Position numbers and translations under genes: made by a program. From assembly GCA_040381075.1 (NCBI GenBank), contig JBEIHX010000024.1:1-57207 (forward strand): 57,207 nt of DNA. The letters are read 5' to 3'. This stretch comes from JBEIHX01 sp040381075 (GTDB lineage Bacteria > Pseudomonadota > Alphaproteobacteria > Caulobacterales > Aquidulcibacteraceae). How positions within the stretch are numbered: position 1 is the first letter of the stretch; each line of letters opens with the position of its first letter. Of this stretch, positions 30,364 through 47,203 are shown piece after piece. Below the pieces are notes generated by a model. It did not search any database. It saw nothing but the letters and a program-made list of their open reading frames with translations, and was not told where the DNA came from.

Positions 30364-30383
30364 GACGCCGCATGGGCGGCGTC
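30364..30383 (+). promoter_or_regulatory. Hairpin in the rplK leader
   Basis: Arms GACGCCGC and GCGGCGTC enclose an ATGG loop, 24 bases before the rplK start. L1 represses the rplKA mRNA through a leader site in other bacteria; this hairpin is the most obvious structure that could serve, though it was not compared with a consensus. Confidence 0.35.
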
Positions 30384-30406
30384 GCGGAATACTGAAAGAG
30401 GGAGCT

Positions 30407-30835
30407 ATGGCGAAGAAACTGATGGGGCAGATCAAGCTCCAGGTGCCGGCGGGATCGGCCAATCCATCCCCCCCGATCGGCCCTGCGCTCGGTCAACGCG
30501 GCCTGAACATTATGGAATTCTGCAAGGCGTTCAACGCCAGGACCCAGGAAATGGAGAAGGGCATGCCATGCCCGGTGATCATTTCCTGGTTTCAGGACAA
30601 GTCGTTCACCTTCGAAATCAAGTCACCGCCGGCAAGCTATTTCCTGAAGAAGGCGGCCAAGATTGATCGCGGGTCTCAAAAGCCCGGCCGCGATCGCGCC
30701 GGTCGTGTGACGCTTGAGCAATGCCGCGAGATTGCTGAGAAGAAGATGAAGGATCTCAACGCCCGTGATCTCGACGAGGCGACGAAGATCATAGCGGGCT
30801 CGGCCCGTTCCATGGGCCTGGAAGTGGTGGGGTAG
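30407..30835 (+). CDS. rplK: 50S ribosomal protein L11
   Basis: This 142-residue protein starts MAKKLMGQIKLQVPAGSANP and has PPIGPALGQRGLNIMEFCKA, the conserved proline-rich stretch near the thiostrepton site, and the C-terminal rRNA-binding domain ending SMGLEVVG. It forms part of the GTPase-associated centre. GAGGGAG precedes the ATG. The stop is four bases before rplA. Confidence 0.98.
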   Translation: MAKKLMGQIKLQVPAGSANPSPPIGPALGQRGLNIMEFCKAFNARTQEMEKGMPCPVIISWFQDKSFTFEIKSPPASYFLKKAAKIDRGSQKPGRDRAGRVTLEQCREIAEKKMKDLNARDLDEATKIIAGSARSMGLEVVG

Positions 30836-30839
30836 GACG

Positions 30840-31559
30840 ATGGCGATCGGAAAGCGTCAAGCCGCCATCAACAAGGCGGTCGACAAGAACAGGCTCTACA
30901 CCCTCGAAGAGGCCGTGGCGGTGATCAAGACCAACGCCAAGGCCAAGTTCGACGAGACTGTGGAGCTTGCGGTGAACCTGGGTGTTGACCCGAAATACGC
31001 TGACCAGATGGTCCGCGGCGTATGCAATCTGCCGAACGGCACCGGACGCTCCGTGCGTGTCGCTGTGATCGCGCGCGGGCCAAAGGCCGATGAAGCGCGC
31101 AAGGCGGGCGCTGAGGTCGTGGGCGCGGAGGATCTCGTCGAAGAGATCCAGGGCGGACGCATGGACTTCGACAAGCTGATCGCCACGCCGGACGTGATGC
31201 CGCTCGTCGGCAAACTCGGCAAGGTGCTCGGCCCGCGCGGACTGATGCCCAACCCCAAGGTTGGCACCGTGACGATGGACGTCGCCCGCGCTGTTGCGGA
31301 CCAGAAGGGCGGGGCGGTTGAGTTCCGGGTCGAGAAGGCAGGGATCGTGCACGCCGGCGTCGGCAAGGCGAGCTTTACCGAAGCGGCTCTCGCGGAGAAC
31401 ATCCGCGCTTTCGTCGATGCGCTGGTCAAGGCCAAGCCGACCGGCGCCAAGGGAACCTATGTGAAAAAGCTTTCGCTCAGCTCAACCATGGGGCCGGGCA
31501 TAAAGCTTGAAGCCGCAAGCGTGCTTGCGGGTCGCGCCCAGGCTTCGGCCCGGGCGTAA
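30840..31559 (+). CDS. rplA: 50S ribosomal protein L1
   Basis: The 239-residue L1-stalk protein has ETVELAVNLGVDPKYADQMV, LGKVLGPRGLMPNPKVGTV and the C-terminal KLSLSSTMGPGIKL. L1 also acts as translational repressor of its own mRNA in other bacteria. It is tightly spaced after rplK. Confidence 0.98.
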   Translation: MAIGKRQAAINKAVDKNRLYTLEEAVAVIKTNAKAKFDETVELAVNLGVDPKYADQMVRGVCNLPNGTGRSVRVAVIARGPKADEARKAGAEVVGAEDLVEEIQGGRMDFDKLIATPDVMPLVGKLGKVLGPRGLMPNPKVGTVTMDVARAVADQKGGAVEFRVEKAGIVHAGVGKASFTEAALAENIRAFVDALVKAKPTGAKGTYVKKLSLSSTMGPGIKLEAASVLAGRAQASARA

Positions 31560-31864
31560 TGCGTTTGTCGCGGCGGCGTCAGCCGTCGCGACGGACCGGC
31601 GATTTCCGGCGTCCGGCTTTGGTCGGGCGCCAGGGACGCGCCGGATCCTGTCCGAGATCGCCGGCGGCCGAAGTCCAGTTCGGATCAGGTCTTAATCCCG
31701 AGCCGGGGCCAGCGTAGACGGGGATTGACTGGAATTGCGGTTCCGCAGGCGGAGCGGCGATTGCGGCAGGCCCTGGGACAGGGGCGGTTCGCAGCGGGCA
31801 AGCCCGTGCGGCCGTCATTCACGGCAGGCGGATGGTCCGTCTGCCGAAACTCCAGGAGGCCGCA
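31560..31864 (+). promoter_or_regulatory. rplJL leader region
   Basis: The 305-base gap between rplA and rplJ has no gene. A hairpin with GTCGCG/CGCGAC arms at 31567-31592 follows the rplA stop and could be an attenuator. Gaps of this size before rplJ usually carry the L10 leader, the autoregulatory RNA bound by L10-L7/L12; the individual helices of that leader were not resolved here. Confidence 0.5.
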
Positions 31865-32380
31865 ATGGATCGGGCCGAGAAAGCCCAGATGATCGACACG
31901 CTGAGAGGCGTGTTCGACACTGCCGGAGTGGTGGTCGTGACCCACTACTCCGGACTGACCGTTGCGGAGATGACCAAGCTGCGCAACCAGCTCGCCGAGC
32001 AGGGTGCGGAGCTCAAGGTGATCAAGAACCGTCTCGCCAAGATCGCGCTGGACGGAAAAGCCGACGGCAAGGCCGACGCCCTGTTCAAAGGGCCGGTCGC
32101 CATCGCCTTTTCCGCCGACCCGGTCGCGGCGCCAAAGATCGCGGCGGAATTCGCCAAGTCGAACGATAAGCTCGTTCTGCTTGGCGCTCTCCTCGGTCAG
32201 ACGGTTCTCGACAGCGAAGGCGTGAAAGCGCTTGCGACCCTGCCGTCGTTGGATCAGCTCCGGGCAAAGCTCGTCGGGCTCATCCAGGCGCCGGCCACCA
32301 AGGTCGCAGGCGTGCTTCAGGCGCCGGCGGGTCAACTCGCCCGGGTGCTCAACGCCTACGCCACCAAAGACGCAGCCTGA
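31865..32380 (+). CDS. rplJ: 50S ribosomal protein L10
   Basis: The 171-residue protein starts MDRAEKAQMIDTLRGVFDTA and has VVVTHYSGLTVAEM and KVIKNRLAKIAL, typical of L10. Its C-terminal helix binds L7/L12 dimers to form the stalk. The ATG at 31865 follows CCAGGAGG; the earlier in-frame start at 31832 lies before that site and is rejected. Confidence 0.97.
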   Translation: MDRAEKAQMIDTLRGVFDTAGVVVVTHYSGLTVAEMTKLRNQLAEQGAELKVIKNRLAKIALDGKADGKADALFKGPVAIAFSADPVAAPKIAAEFAKSNDKLVLLGALLGQTVLDSEGVKALATLPSLDQLRAKLVGLIQAPATKVAGVLQAPAGQLARVLNAYATKDAA

Positions 32381-32431
32381 CGTCATCCCGCACCCCAGAC
32401 AATCTCCGTACCAAGACAAGGAATCCAAGCA

Positions 32432-32815
32432 ATGTCGAAACTTGAAAAGCTCGTTGAAGAGCTCTCTACGCTCACCGTTCTCGAGGCCGCCGAACTGTCC
32501 AAGCTGCTCGAAGAGAAGTGGGGCGTCTCGGCCGCAGCTCCGGTCGCCATGGCGATGCCGGCTGGCGGCGGCGCCGCTGCGGCCCCGGCTGCTGAAGAGA
32601 AGACCGAGTTCACGGTCGTCCTCGCCGGCGCTGGCGACAAGAAGATCGAAGTCATCAAGGTCGTTCGTCAGATCGTTCCGGGCCTCGGTCTGAAGGAAGC
32701 CAAGGACCTCGTCGAGGCCGCTCCCAAGCCGGTGAAGGAAGGCGTGTCGAAGGACGAAGCAGAGAAGATCAAGAAGGAACTCGAGGCTGTCGGCGCCAAA
32801 GTGGAGCTGAAGTAA
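32432..32815 (+). CDS. rplL: 50S ribosomal protein L7/L12
   Basis: This 127-residue acidic stalk protein has the N-terminal dimer domain (MSKLEKLVEELSTLTVLEAA), an Ala/Gly-rich hinge (about 45-58) and the factor-binding C-terminal domain (KIEVIKVVRQIVPGLGLKEA, KDLVEAAPKPVKEGV). It recruits GTPase factors. AAGGAA-like sequence precedes the start. Confidence 0.98.
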   Translation: MSKLEKLVEELSTLTVLEAAELSKLLEEKWGVSAAAPVAMAMPAGGGAAAAPAAEEKTEFTVVLAGAGDKKIEVIKVVRQIVPGLGLKEAKDLVEAAPKPVKEGVSKDEAEKIKKELEAVGAKVELK

Positions 32816-33334
32816 TCGCAGCCGCCCTCATCAGGCGGCGCGGACGCCCCCAGGCGTCCCCACGGACGAGGCGGCGGAGGGCTACCCTCCGCCGCCCGAG
32901 CCGTTGCCTGCGGGGTGCTGCTGGTTTCCACGACAGGCAGTCCATAACAGGCAGGCGGCAGGGGCCGCCGGGCTGGACGAGGTCAGTGAGGCCGCTGGCG
33001 GGAGAGACGATGGTTCAAACCCCATCGGTCATGGCCCCCGCGGTCCCAGGCGGTGGATTGTGTGCAACGGGCCGCTTCCGGCGTCTCGTGCTGGGGGGCA
33101 ATGACCGGTTTGCGAGCGCACACGATGCGAGCGAACCGCAAATAACCCGAGCGCGCACGTGGGTTTTTGGCGCCGCGACCCGAGGGGAGACGCCCACTGG
33201 CGCTCCCCTTTGGTGGCGACGCAACAGTGGTTGGAAAGCGTAAGCTGGGCAGCGGTAGCAACGCCGCAGGAGCGACGCAGCATTTTGGGTCCGGCGCCGG
33301 AGCACTGGCTGGCGCGGACGATAAGGGGAGAGCG
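32816..33334 (+). promoter_or_regulatory. rplL-rpoB intergenic region with three hairpins
   Basis: Immediately after rplL come three hairpins: GCCGCC/GGCGGC (32821-32839), GGACGCC/GGCGTCC (32842-32859) and a perfect 12-bp stem GGCGGCGGAGGG/CCCTCCGCCGCC with a CTA loop (32870-32896). None has a T-run. In E. coli the same interval holds an attenuator and an RNase III site that lower rpoBC relative to rplJL; a similar role is inferred. The remaining 440 bases show no gene; they may hold a secondary rpoB promoter. Confidence 0.6.
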
Positions 33335-37435
<4,101 letters not shown>

Positions 37436-37520
37436 GCCTCGCCGAGACCTTTGCCCCCAACGGATTTTCCCCGCCTGCGCTGAACACCAGCCGGGGCGGA
37501 CAGATGGAGACGACGCGATC

Positions 37521-41741
<4,221 letters not shown>

Positions 41742-41865
41742 GCCAGCCCCGGTCCGGGGGCGCGAACCTCGATGGCGGTCCCGGTGCGGTTCAGGCGCGC
41801 CGGCGGCCGCCCTCTGAGGCCGCTGCCTCCCGACCGCGCGCCGGACCGCTGCGGCGACTCCCGGT

Positions 41866-41891
41866 GGTCGTTTATGGCGGTCGTTTATGGC
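41866..41891 (+). repeat. Tandem duplication of a 13-bp unit
   Basis: GGTCGTTTATGGC occurs twice in a row in the 263-bp gap after rpoC. The gap otherwise shows no gene. Confidence 0.85.
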
Positions 41892-42004
41892 GGCAGGACC
41901 TGGCTGCGCATGATGGCGTCCAACCGTCCGGCGGGCCCGGCGGATGGCGCTGAAGAGTCCTCCTCAGATATGGCCGCGGCCAACGCGGTTGCAGGCAAAC
42001 GAGG

Positions 42005-43057
42005 TTGATCGTGCTCTGGGCGATGGCGATCCTGATCTCGGTGATGCTTGCCATGGTCGCGGGCTGGCTGCTGTGCGTGGCGGGCGTCGCCGATCCGCCA
42101 GACGCTGCGCGCAAGGCTCATGATACGGTGACGCCAACCTGCGGCGGCGTCGGGGTGATCGCTGCTTCGTCAATCGCGCTGGCCATCGCCAGCGCCGGCC
42201 TTCAGGCCGAGGGAATGATCGACGCCAAGGACGGCGTGCGCCTCGCTGCGGTGTGGGCGTTCGCCCTGGCTGCGGGAGGCCTGGGACTGGTGGATGATCT
42301 CTTCAATCTGTCGGCGCGGCTGAAGTTTTCCGTGATTGCAGCGATCAGCGTCGCCTTTGCGCTCTTTGTTGCGCGCGTCGATGCTATCGGCCTCACGCCG
42401 GGCCTGGTGATTGAGCTTGGCGTTGCGGGCGGCGTCGCGGGCACCGCACTCTGGCTGTTCACCATCGCGAACGCCGTGAATTTCATGGACGGGGCGAACG
42501 GGCTTGCACTCGGCTGTTCCGCTATCGGCCTGTGCGCTCTGGCGCTTTACACAGCGCTTGCAGGCGCCGCCTACATCGCTCTGGCTGCACTCGTGCTGGC
42601 CGCATCGATTGTCGGCTTTCTGCCGTGGAACATGCCGCGCGCCCGGATTTTCGCCGGTGACTGCGGCGCCCTGTTTGTCGGCGCAGCCATTGGCGGGCTG
42701 GGCGTGCTCGCCATCGCCGACGCCGGACTGAGCGTCTGGATGCTGCCGGTTCTGTTCATGCCGCTGCTCGCTGACGTGCTGTTGACGCTCGAGTGGCGCA
42801 GGCGACGCGGCAGGCCGCTGCTCGCAGCCCACCGCGACCACCTGTATCAGGTCGGCCTGCGCGCCAAAGTTCCCCACTGGCAGGTCAGCCTCGTCTACTG
42901 GCTGGCAATGGCGCACTGTGCGCTGGCGGCGTCCGCCGGCTGGCTGTTCGGCGACCGTGGCGCGCTCGCCGCCTTTCTGGTGAGCGTCGCCCTCGCGCTG
43001 TTTCTGTCGGCGCGGGTCAGGCGCTTTGAGGACGTCCGGGGGCTTGCCGACGGCTGA
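42005..43057 (+). CDS. WecA/MraY-family glycosyl-phosphate transferase
   Basis: The 350-residue, multi-pass (about ten segments) protein belongs to the family that moves a sugar phosphate from UDP-sugar to undecaprenyl phosphate. Family landmarks are GLVDDLFNLSARLKF, NAVNFMDGANGLALG, ARIFAGDCGALFVG and the cytoplasmic HRDHLYQ motif, which is WecA-like rather than MraY. It would start synthesis of a surface polysaccharide. The start is uncertain: TTG at 42005, GTG at 42011 or ATG at 42023. It stands alone, not in an O-antigen cluster. Confidence 0.88.
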   Translation: MIVLWAMAILISVMLAMVAGWLLCVAGVADPPDAARKAHDTVTPTCGGVGVIAASSIALAIASAGLQAEGMIDAKDGVRLAAVWAFALAAGGLGLVDDLFNLSARLKFSVIAAISVAFALFVARVDAIGLTPGLVIELGVAGGVAGTALWLFTIANAVNFMDGANGLALGCSAIGLCALALYTALAGAAYIALAALVLAASIVGFLPWNMPRARIFAGDCGALFVGAAIGGLGVLAIADAGLSVWMLPVLFMPLLADVLLTLEWRRRRGRPLLAAHRDHLYQVGLRAKVPHWQVSLVYWLAMAHCALAASAGWLFGDRGALAAFLVSVALALFLSARVRRFEDVRGLADG

Positions 43058-43202
43058 CGCCAACCGGCATGCGGCCGCGTCAGGCCGGGCGCGGGGGGCG
43101 CGCCGGCGTCAGGCGGCGGCGGTTCAGCATGGATTTGCGCGCCCCGGGCGGTTAGCCTTGCGCAAGGTGACGTGATCCGAACGGGCAGGAGAGGCCAGGG
43201 CC

Positions 43203-44498
43203 ATGATTTTCGAACATTCCGAAGAAACCAAACACTGGGTCGGTCGCGTTCTTGCGTTCATGGATGAGCACATCTATCCGGCCGTGCCGATCTATCAGGA
43301 GCAGCTCGCCGCCGGCGAGCGCTGGAAGGTCATCCCGGTTCTTGAGGAACTGAAGGCGAAAGCCAGGGCCGCCGGCCTGTGGAACATGTTCATGCCGCCG
43401 TCCGCCGGTCATCCCAACCTGGACGACACGTTCGAGTTCGAAGGCCCGCAGCTGTCCAACGTTACCTACGCCTCCGTCGCCGAGCACCTTGGCAAGGTCG
43501 GCTTTGCCTCCGAAGTGTTCAACTGCTCTGCGCCCGACACCGGCAATATGGAGGTTCTGCACCGCTATGCGACGCGCGCCCAGAAGGAGCGGTGGCTGCG
43601 CCCGCTGATGAACGGTGAGATTCGCTCGGCGTTTCTGATGACAGAGCCGGCGGTCGCATCCTCCGACGCGACCAACATCCAGACCGAGATCCGGCGCGAT
43701 GGCGATCACTACGTGATCAACGGCCGTAAGTGGTGGTCATCAGGCGTGGGCGATCCCCGCTGCAAAGTGGCCATTGTCATGGGAAAGACCGACACCGGAG
43801 CGCAAACCCACCGCCAGCAATCCCAGATCCTGGTTCCGCTCGACGCCCCAGGCGTCAAACTCGTCCGCCCACTGCACGTGTTTGGCTACGATGACGCTCC
43901 CCACGGCCACTTCGAGGTCGTGCTTGAAGATGTCCGCGTCCCGGCGGACAACCTCATCCTGCGTGAAGGGGCTGGCTTTGAGATCGCCCAGGGCCGCCTC
44001 GGACCCGGGCGCATCCACCATTGCATGCGCACGCTCGGGGTGGCTGAAATGGCGCTGGAGAAAATGTGCACACGGCTTGTGTCACGCAAGGCTTTCGGCA
44101 AAACCATCGCCGAGCACTCCGTGTGGGAGGAGCGCATCGCGCAGGCGCGCATCGATATCGAAATGACGCGCCTGTTGTGCCTGAAGGCCGCCTACATGAT
44201 GGATACGGTCGGCAACAAGGTCGCCCGTGCCGAAATCGCGATGATCAAGGTGGCCGCTCCCAAGGTCGCCCTGAAGGTGATTGACGATGCGATTCAGGCC
44301 CATGGCGGGGGTGGCGTGTCGCAGGATTTTGGTCTTGCGAGCGCCTACGCGCATATTCGCACCCTGCGCCTGGCGGATGGTCCAGATGAAGTGCATGCAC
44401 GCACCATCGCTCGTCTCGAACTCGGCAAACACGCTGGCAAGATGATGAAAGAACAGGCGGAGACCGAAGCGGCTCTGCAGGTTCCCGGAATTCGCTGA
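43203..44498 (+). CDS. Acyl-CoA dehydrogenase (ACAD11-like)
   Basis: The 431-residue flavoprotein has FLMTEPAVASSDATNIQTEI (FAD contacts), NGRKWWSSGVGDPRC, RLGPGRIHHCMRTLG and QAHGGGGVSQDFGLASAYAH near the C-terminus. These forms are typical of the larger ACAD10/11-like bacterial group that acts on long or branched acyl-CoA. It is separate from the PimCD-like pair and followed 32 bp later by a small membrane protein gene. Confidence 0.93.
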   Translation: MIFEHSEETKHWVGRVLAFMDEHIYPAVPIYQEQLAAGERWKVIPVLEELKAKARAAGLWNMFMPPSAGHPNLDDTFEFEGPQLSNVTYASVAEHLGKVGFASEVFNCSAPDTGNMEVLHRYATRAQKERWLRPLMNGEIRSAFLMTEPAVASSDATNIQTEIRRDGDHYVINGRKWWSSGVGDPRCKVAIVMGKTDTGAQTHRQQSQILVPLDAPGVKLVRPLHVFGYDDAPHGHFEVVLEDVRVPADNLILREGAGFEIAQGRLGPGRIHHCMRTLGVAEMALEKMCTRLVSRKAFGKTIAEHSVWEERIAQARIDIEMTRLLCLKAAYMMDTVGNKVARAEIAMIKVAAPKVALKVIDDAIQAHGGGGVSQDFGLASAYAHIRTLRLADGPDEVHARTIARLELGKHAGKMMKEQAETEAALQVPGIR

Positions 44499-44530
44499 CC
44501 GCGGGCAGTGCCGCCAGCAAGGAGCCACTG

Positions 44531-44917
44531 ATGACGCTTCCCGATATCGTCGCTGCGGCCGCCGCTGCGCTCGGCGCAGGCATGGGGCTCTACGCCATGA
44601 TCGATCCAGCCTGGGCCGCGCGTCTGGTCCGCCTGCAGGCGGACCCGGCCAGGCCCGGCGGCTTCGCCGAATTCCGGGCCACCTATGGCGGGTTGTTTCT
44701 CGCAAGCCATGCAGGCGCGCTCATCGCACTGCTCGCCCATCCGGCGGTGGCGCCATGGATTGCGCTCCCGCTCGGCCTCGGCTGGGCGGGCGCCGGAGTT
44801 GGGCGAATGGCCTCGATCGGTCTGGACAAGGTCTACTCGCCATTCAACGCCGGCTCTGTCGTGTTCGAGTTGACCCTGGGGGCCGCCTTGCTGGCCCCTG
44901 CTCTTGCCAGGATGTGA
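44531..44917 (+). CDS. Small membrane protein, DUF4345-like
   Basis: The 128-residue protein has four hydrophobic segments and the pattern FRATYGGLFLASHAGALIAL with GRMASIGLDKV, which resembles DUF4345. Function unknown. AAGGAGCC stands just before the ATG, and it probably shares a transcript with the upstream acyl-CoA dehydrogenase gene. Confidence 0.75.
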   Translation: MTLPDIVAAAAAALGAGMGLYAMIDPAWAARLVRLQADPARPGGFAEFRATYGGLFLASHAGALIALLAHPAVAPWIALPLGLGWAGAGVGRMASIGLDKVYSPFNAGSVVFELTLGAALLAPALARM

Positions 44918-45001
44918 GCAAGGCTTGCGTGTGGCGCCTAAGAGCGCCTGCGCGCCCTGACGGCTCAGGCGCGCCCTTGCGGTTGAGGCGCGTCCGGCAG
45001 G

Positions 45002-45553
45002 TCAGGAGGGCTTGCGAAAGACAATTGTCACCGAGCCAATCGTGACGCCCCAGCGGCTCACATAGGCCCGGTTGATCAGCACGCCGTCAGGCTGCAGCCA
45101 CATCCGGTCGTCGAAGGTCACTTTCCACGCGCCCTCTCCCATCTTCAGATTGACCTGGTACTTCCAGCTCAGGAACGATCCGTCGACGCGCCCCTTGGCG
45201 ACGCCAATCACATCATCGGCGCGCCCTTCGTAGCCTTCGCTGGTGCGCCGGATCCGCCAGACGCGCCGCTCGGTCTGGCCGTCATCGTAGCGGAACCGCT
45301 CGTCAAGAACGAGCTCGCCATTCTCCACCTGGCCGGTCACATCGACCACGAACTGGCGGCGCAGGTTGCGGAATCGGTCTTCGAAGACGCCATAGGCGCG
45401 GCTTTCGCCGGCGAAATAGTTTTCCAGAACCAGCGGCGGCGCATGACCGGCCGGGCGTTGGGGCAGTTCAGTCGATGCACAGCCAACAAGGGCGACAGCG
45501 CCAGCTGCGGCTCCTGCGGCAGCGCGCATCATGGACGTTGCGGTTTCTGGCAT
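45002..45553 (-). CDS. DUF3833-family lipoprotein
   Basis: The 183-residue precursor has a lipobox (AVALVGCAS) after a short hydrophobic signal, then a lipocalin-like beta-rich body (LVLENYFAGESRAYGVFEDR, RQFVVDVTGQV, RFRYDDGQTERRVWRI, DDRMWLQPDGVLINRAYVSR) that matches DUF3833. The ATG at 45553 gives the lipoprotein signal directly; the longer open frame to 45934 overprints the neighbouring RHH gene. Role unknown, probably envelope-associated. Confidence 0.85.
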   Translation of the reverse strand: MPETATSMMRAAAGAAAGAVALVGCASTELPQRPAGHAPPLVLENYFAGESRAYGVFEDRFRNLRRQFVVDVTGQVENGELVLDERFRYDDGQTERRVWRIRRTSEGYEGRADDVIGVAKGRVDGSFLSWKYQVNLKMGEGAWKVTFDDRMWLQPDGVLINRAYVSRWGVTIGSVTIVFRKPS

Positions 45554-45639
45554 GGCGGCGAGGCTCTCCACGCGGCGGTCGCGCCGCTTGTGCTGTGCTG
45601 TTGTTGCTTTCCTACGCAGCCGCCCGGGCTTTGGATCGT

Positions 45640-45867
45640 TTAAGGGCGCGGATGACCGGCGGCGATGCACTTCAGCACATGCACCCGAAGGGCCGAGGCA
45701 AGGGGAGAATCCCCCCGACGCGCATCGACCCTGGCGAGCAGAGCGCCAAGCAGACAGTCTTCCTCTCGCGCCAGATGCTCGAGCGCCTCCCAGAATTCCG
45801 GCTCCAGTGCGATGCTGGTGCGGTGCCCGTTCACGCGCATCGATCGCTTCTGCAAACGTCCGGTCAT
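45640..45867 (-). CDS. Ribbon-helix-helix protein (RHH_4 type)
   Basis: The 75-residue protein reads RVNGHRTSIALEPEFWEALE then LAREEDCLLGALLARVDARR, the pattern of the alphaproteobacterial RHH_4 family. It may be a small DNA-binding regulator. It overlaps the stop of the ThuA-like gene by four bases, so the two are translationally coupled, with DUF4169 at the head of the unit. Confidence 0.88.
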   Translation of the reverse strand: MTGRLQKRSMRVNGHRTSIALEPEFWEALEHLAREEDCLLGALLARVDARRGDSPLASALRVHVLKCIAAGHPRP

Positions 45868-46706
45868 GGTGGTGACGTCTGCGCGCCTGCCGCCCAGGCG
45901 CGCGCAGGCGCCCCCGCCACCCAGCGAAGGGCATTTTCCAGAATGCGCCGCAGATGCGGGTTCGCGAAGGCCTCGGGCCCGTCGCCGCACTGCAGATAGA
46001 CCAGGGGACAACGCCCTGCCGCCTTCGCCCAGGCGATCAGCCGCGAGCCTGCAGGATGCGTCCAGTCCCGATTGGAGTGCATCTCGCCGTCGCGCACGGC
46101 GCGGGCCGCCGAATAGAAGCCTTCGGCAGTGAAGACGTGATCGGCGCTGAGCAGCGGCGTGACCTCTGCTTCGAAGACCGGGCACAGATAGAGCTCATCG
46201 CGCACTGCAAATCGATCAGGAACGCCCTCCAGAACCGGATGGTCTGTGCTTTCGCGCACGGCTTCATAGGCGACGTCATGACGGTAGCCGGAGTCAGGCA
46301 TCTGGCGCCCGTGCACCGATCCCGGCAGATACAGGAAACGCCCGCCCAGAATATCTGCATACGTATCGCCCCAGGCTGGCCAGCCGGCGATGGCGTGGTG
46401 CAGGGCGACAATGCCCTTGCCGCTGGTCAGCAGGCGCTCCCAGGCCTCCTTCAGGTGCGTGCTGGGTGCGTGAAAGATCGGGCCGCCTGGAGCGAACTCG
46501 ATGCCGGGCATGTCATAGAGCAGCAGGACCTGGTAGGGGGTAAGAGCTGTCGGATCGAAGAAGTGTTCCGCCGCCGGATGCTCCACCGCGGTCACGCTGA
46601 CGCCCTGCATGGAGTCAAACTGGGCGAAGAATGCGTCGCGCGCAAACGGATGCCCTTTGACTGCCGCCAGAACCTGCAGGGGGGCGCTTGGGCGGTACAG
46701 CCCCAC
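45864..46706 (-). CDS. ThuA-domain protein
   Basis: This 280-residue protein has the ThuA (trehalose-utilisation-like, class I amidotransferase fold) landmarks YQVLLLYDMPG, GKGIVALHHAIAGWP, YRHDVAYEAV and HPAGSRLIAWAKAAG. The biochemical role of ThuA proteins is mostly unproven; some act in sugar metabolism. The start is GTG at 46706. It lies between DUF4169 (upstream, 4-bp gap) and RHH (downstream, overlapping). Confidence 0.87.
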   Translation of the reverse strand: MGLYRPSAPLQVLAAVKGHPFARDAFFAQFDSMQGVSVTAVEHPAAEHFFDPTALTPYQVLLLYDMPGIEFAPGGPIFHAPSTHLKEAWERLLTSGKGIVALHHAIAGWPAWGDTYADILGGRFLYLPGSVHGRQMPDSGYRHDVAYEAVRESTDHPVLEGVPDRFAVRDELYLCPVFEAEVTPLLSADHVFTAEGFYSAARAVRDGEMHSNRDWTHPAGSRLIAWAKAAGRCPLVYLQCGDGPEAFANPHLRRILENALRWVAGAPARAWAAGAQTSPP

Positions 46707-46710
46707 CGGT

Positions 46711-46887
46711 TCAATCCTCCCGCCGGGTCTGGTCGAGTTTCCTGTCCCGGAGCCGCTGCTCTGCGGCCGCGCCCGCCTTTTCAGCCTTGGTGCGGGAGAA
46801 CTTGACGCGATTTTCGGCCGCTTTTGCTTCGGCCTGCGCCCGCAATCGCGCCTTGCGCTGCTTGTTGAGATTGATCACGTCGGCCAT
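46711..46887 (-). CDS. DUF4169 family protein
   Basis: The 58-residue, strongly charged helical protein starts MADVINLNKQRKARLRAQAE and continues ENRVKFSRTKAEK, the DUF4169 signature. In alphaproteobacteria it commonly sits beside a fumarase gene and an RHH_4 gene; here the fumarase is absent and a ThuA gene takes the place between them. Function unknown. Confidence 0.88.
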   Translation of the reverse strand: MADVINLNKQRKARLRAQAEAKAAENRVKFSRTKAEKAGAAAEQRLRDRKLDQTRRED

Positions 46888-46936
46888 GGGACTTCTCCAC
46901 GCGCCACGATATCCGCCCGCACGCAGTCCCGCAATC

Positions 46937-47001
46937 GTGAGGCCATAGCGTGAGGCCATGGCGTGAGGCCATGGCGTGAGGCCATGGCGTGCGGGCATCG
47001 C
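46937..47001 (+). repeat. Tandem array, 13-bp unit, five copies
   Basis: GTGAGGCCATGGC and variants repeat five times without gaps about 50 bp before the DUF4169 start (reading its strand). The 46888-47203 gap otherwise shows no gene. Confidence 0.95.
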
Positions 47002-47203
47002 GTGAAGCCGCCGCCCGGCGGTCGCCCGGCCGCGCTGCGCAGGCCAAGGTGCAAGGGAGCCGTTGTGGGTGGCGCGCGCATCAGCGTCGGCGCCCGACAG
47101 CTTTGGCCGGGCCGGCCGACCGCCACCGGCCTCCAATGCGGCCTCAAAGGCCGCCTGCTGCAAGCCCTGGCCGATTGAGCGCCTCGACTGCGTCGATACT
47201 GGC

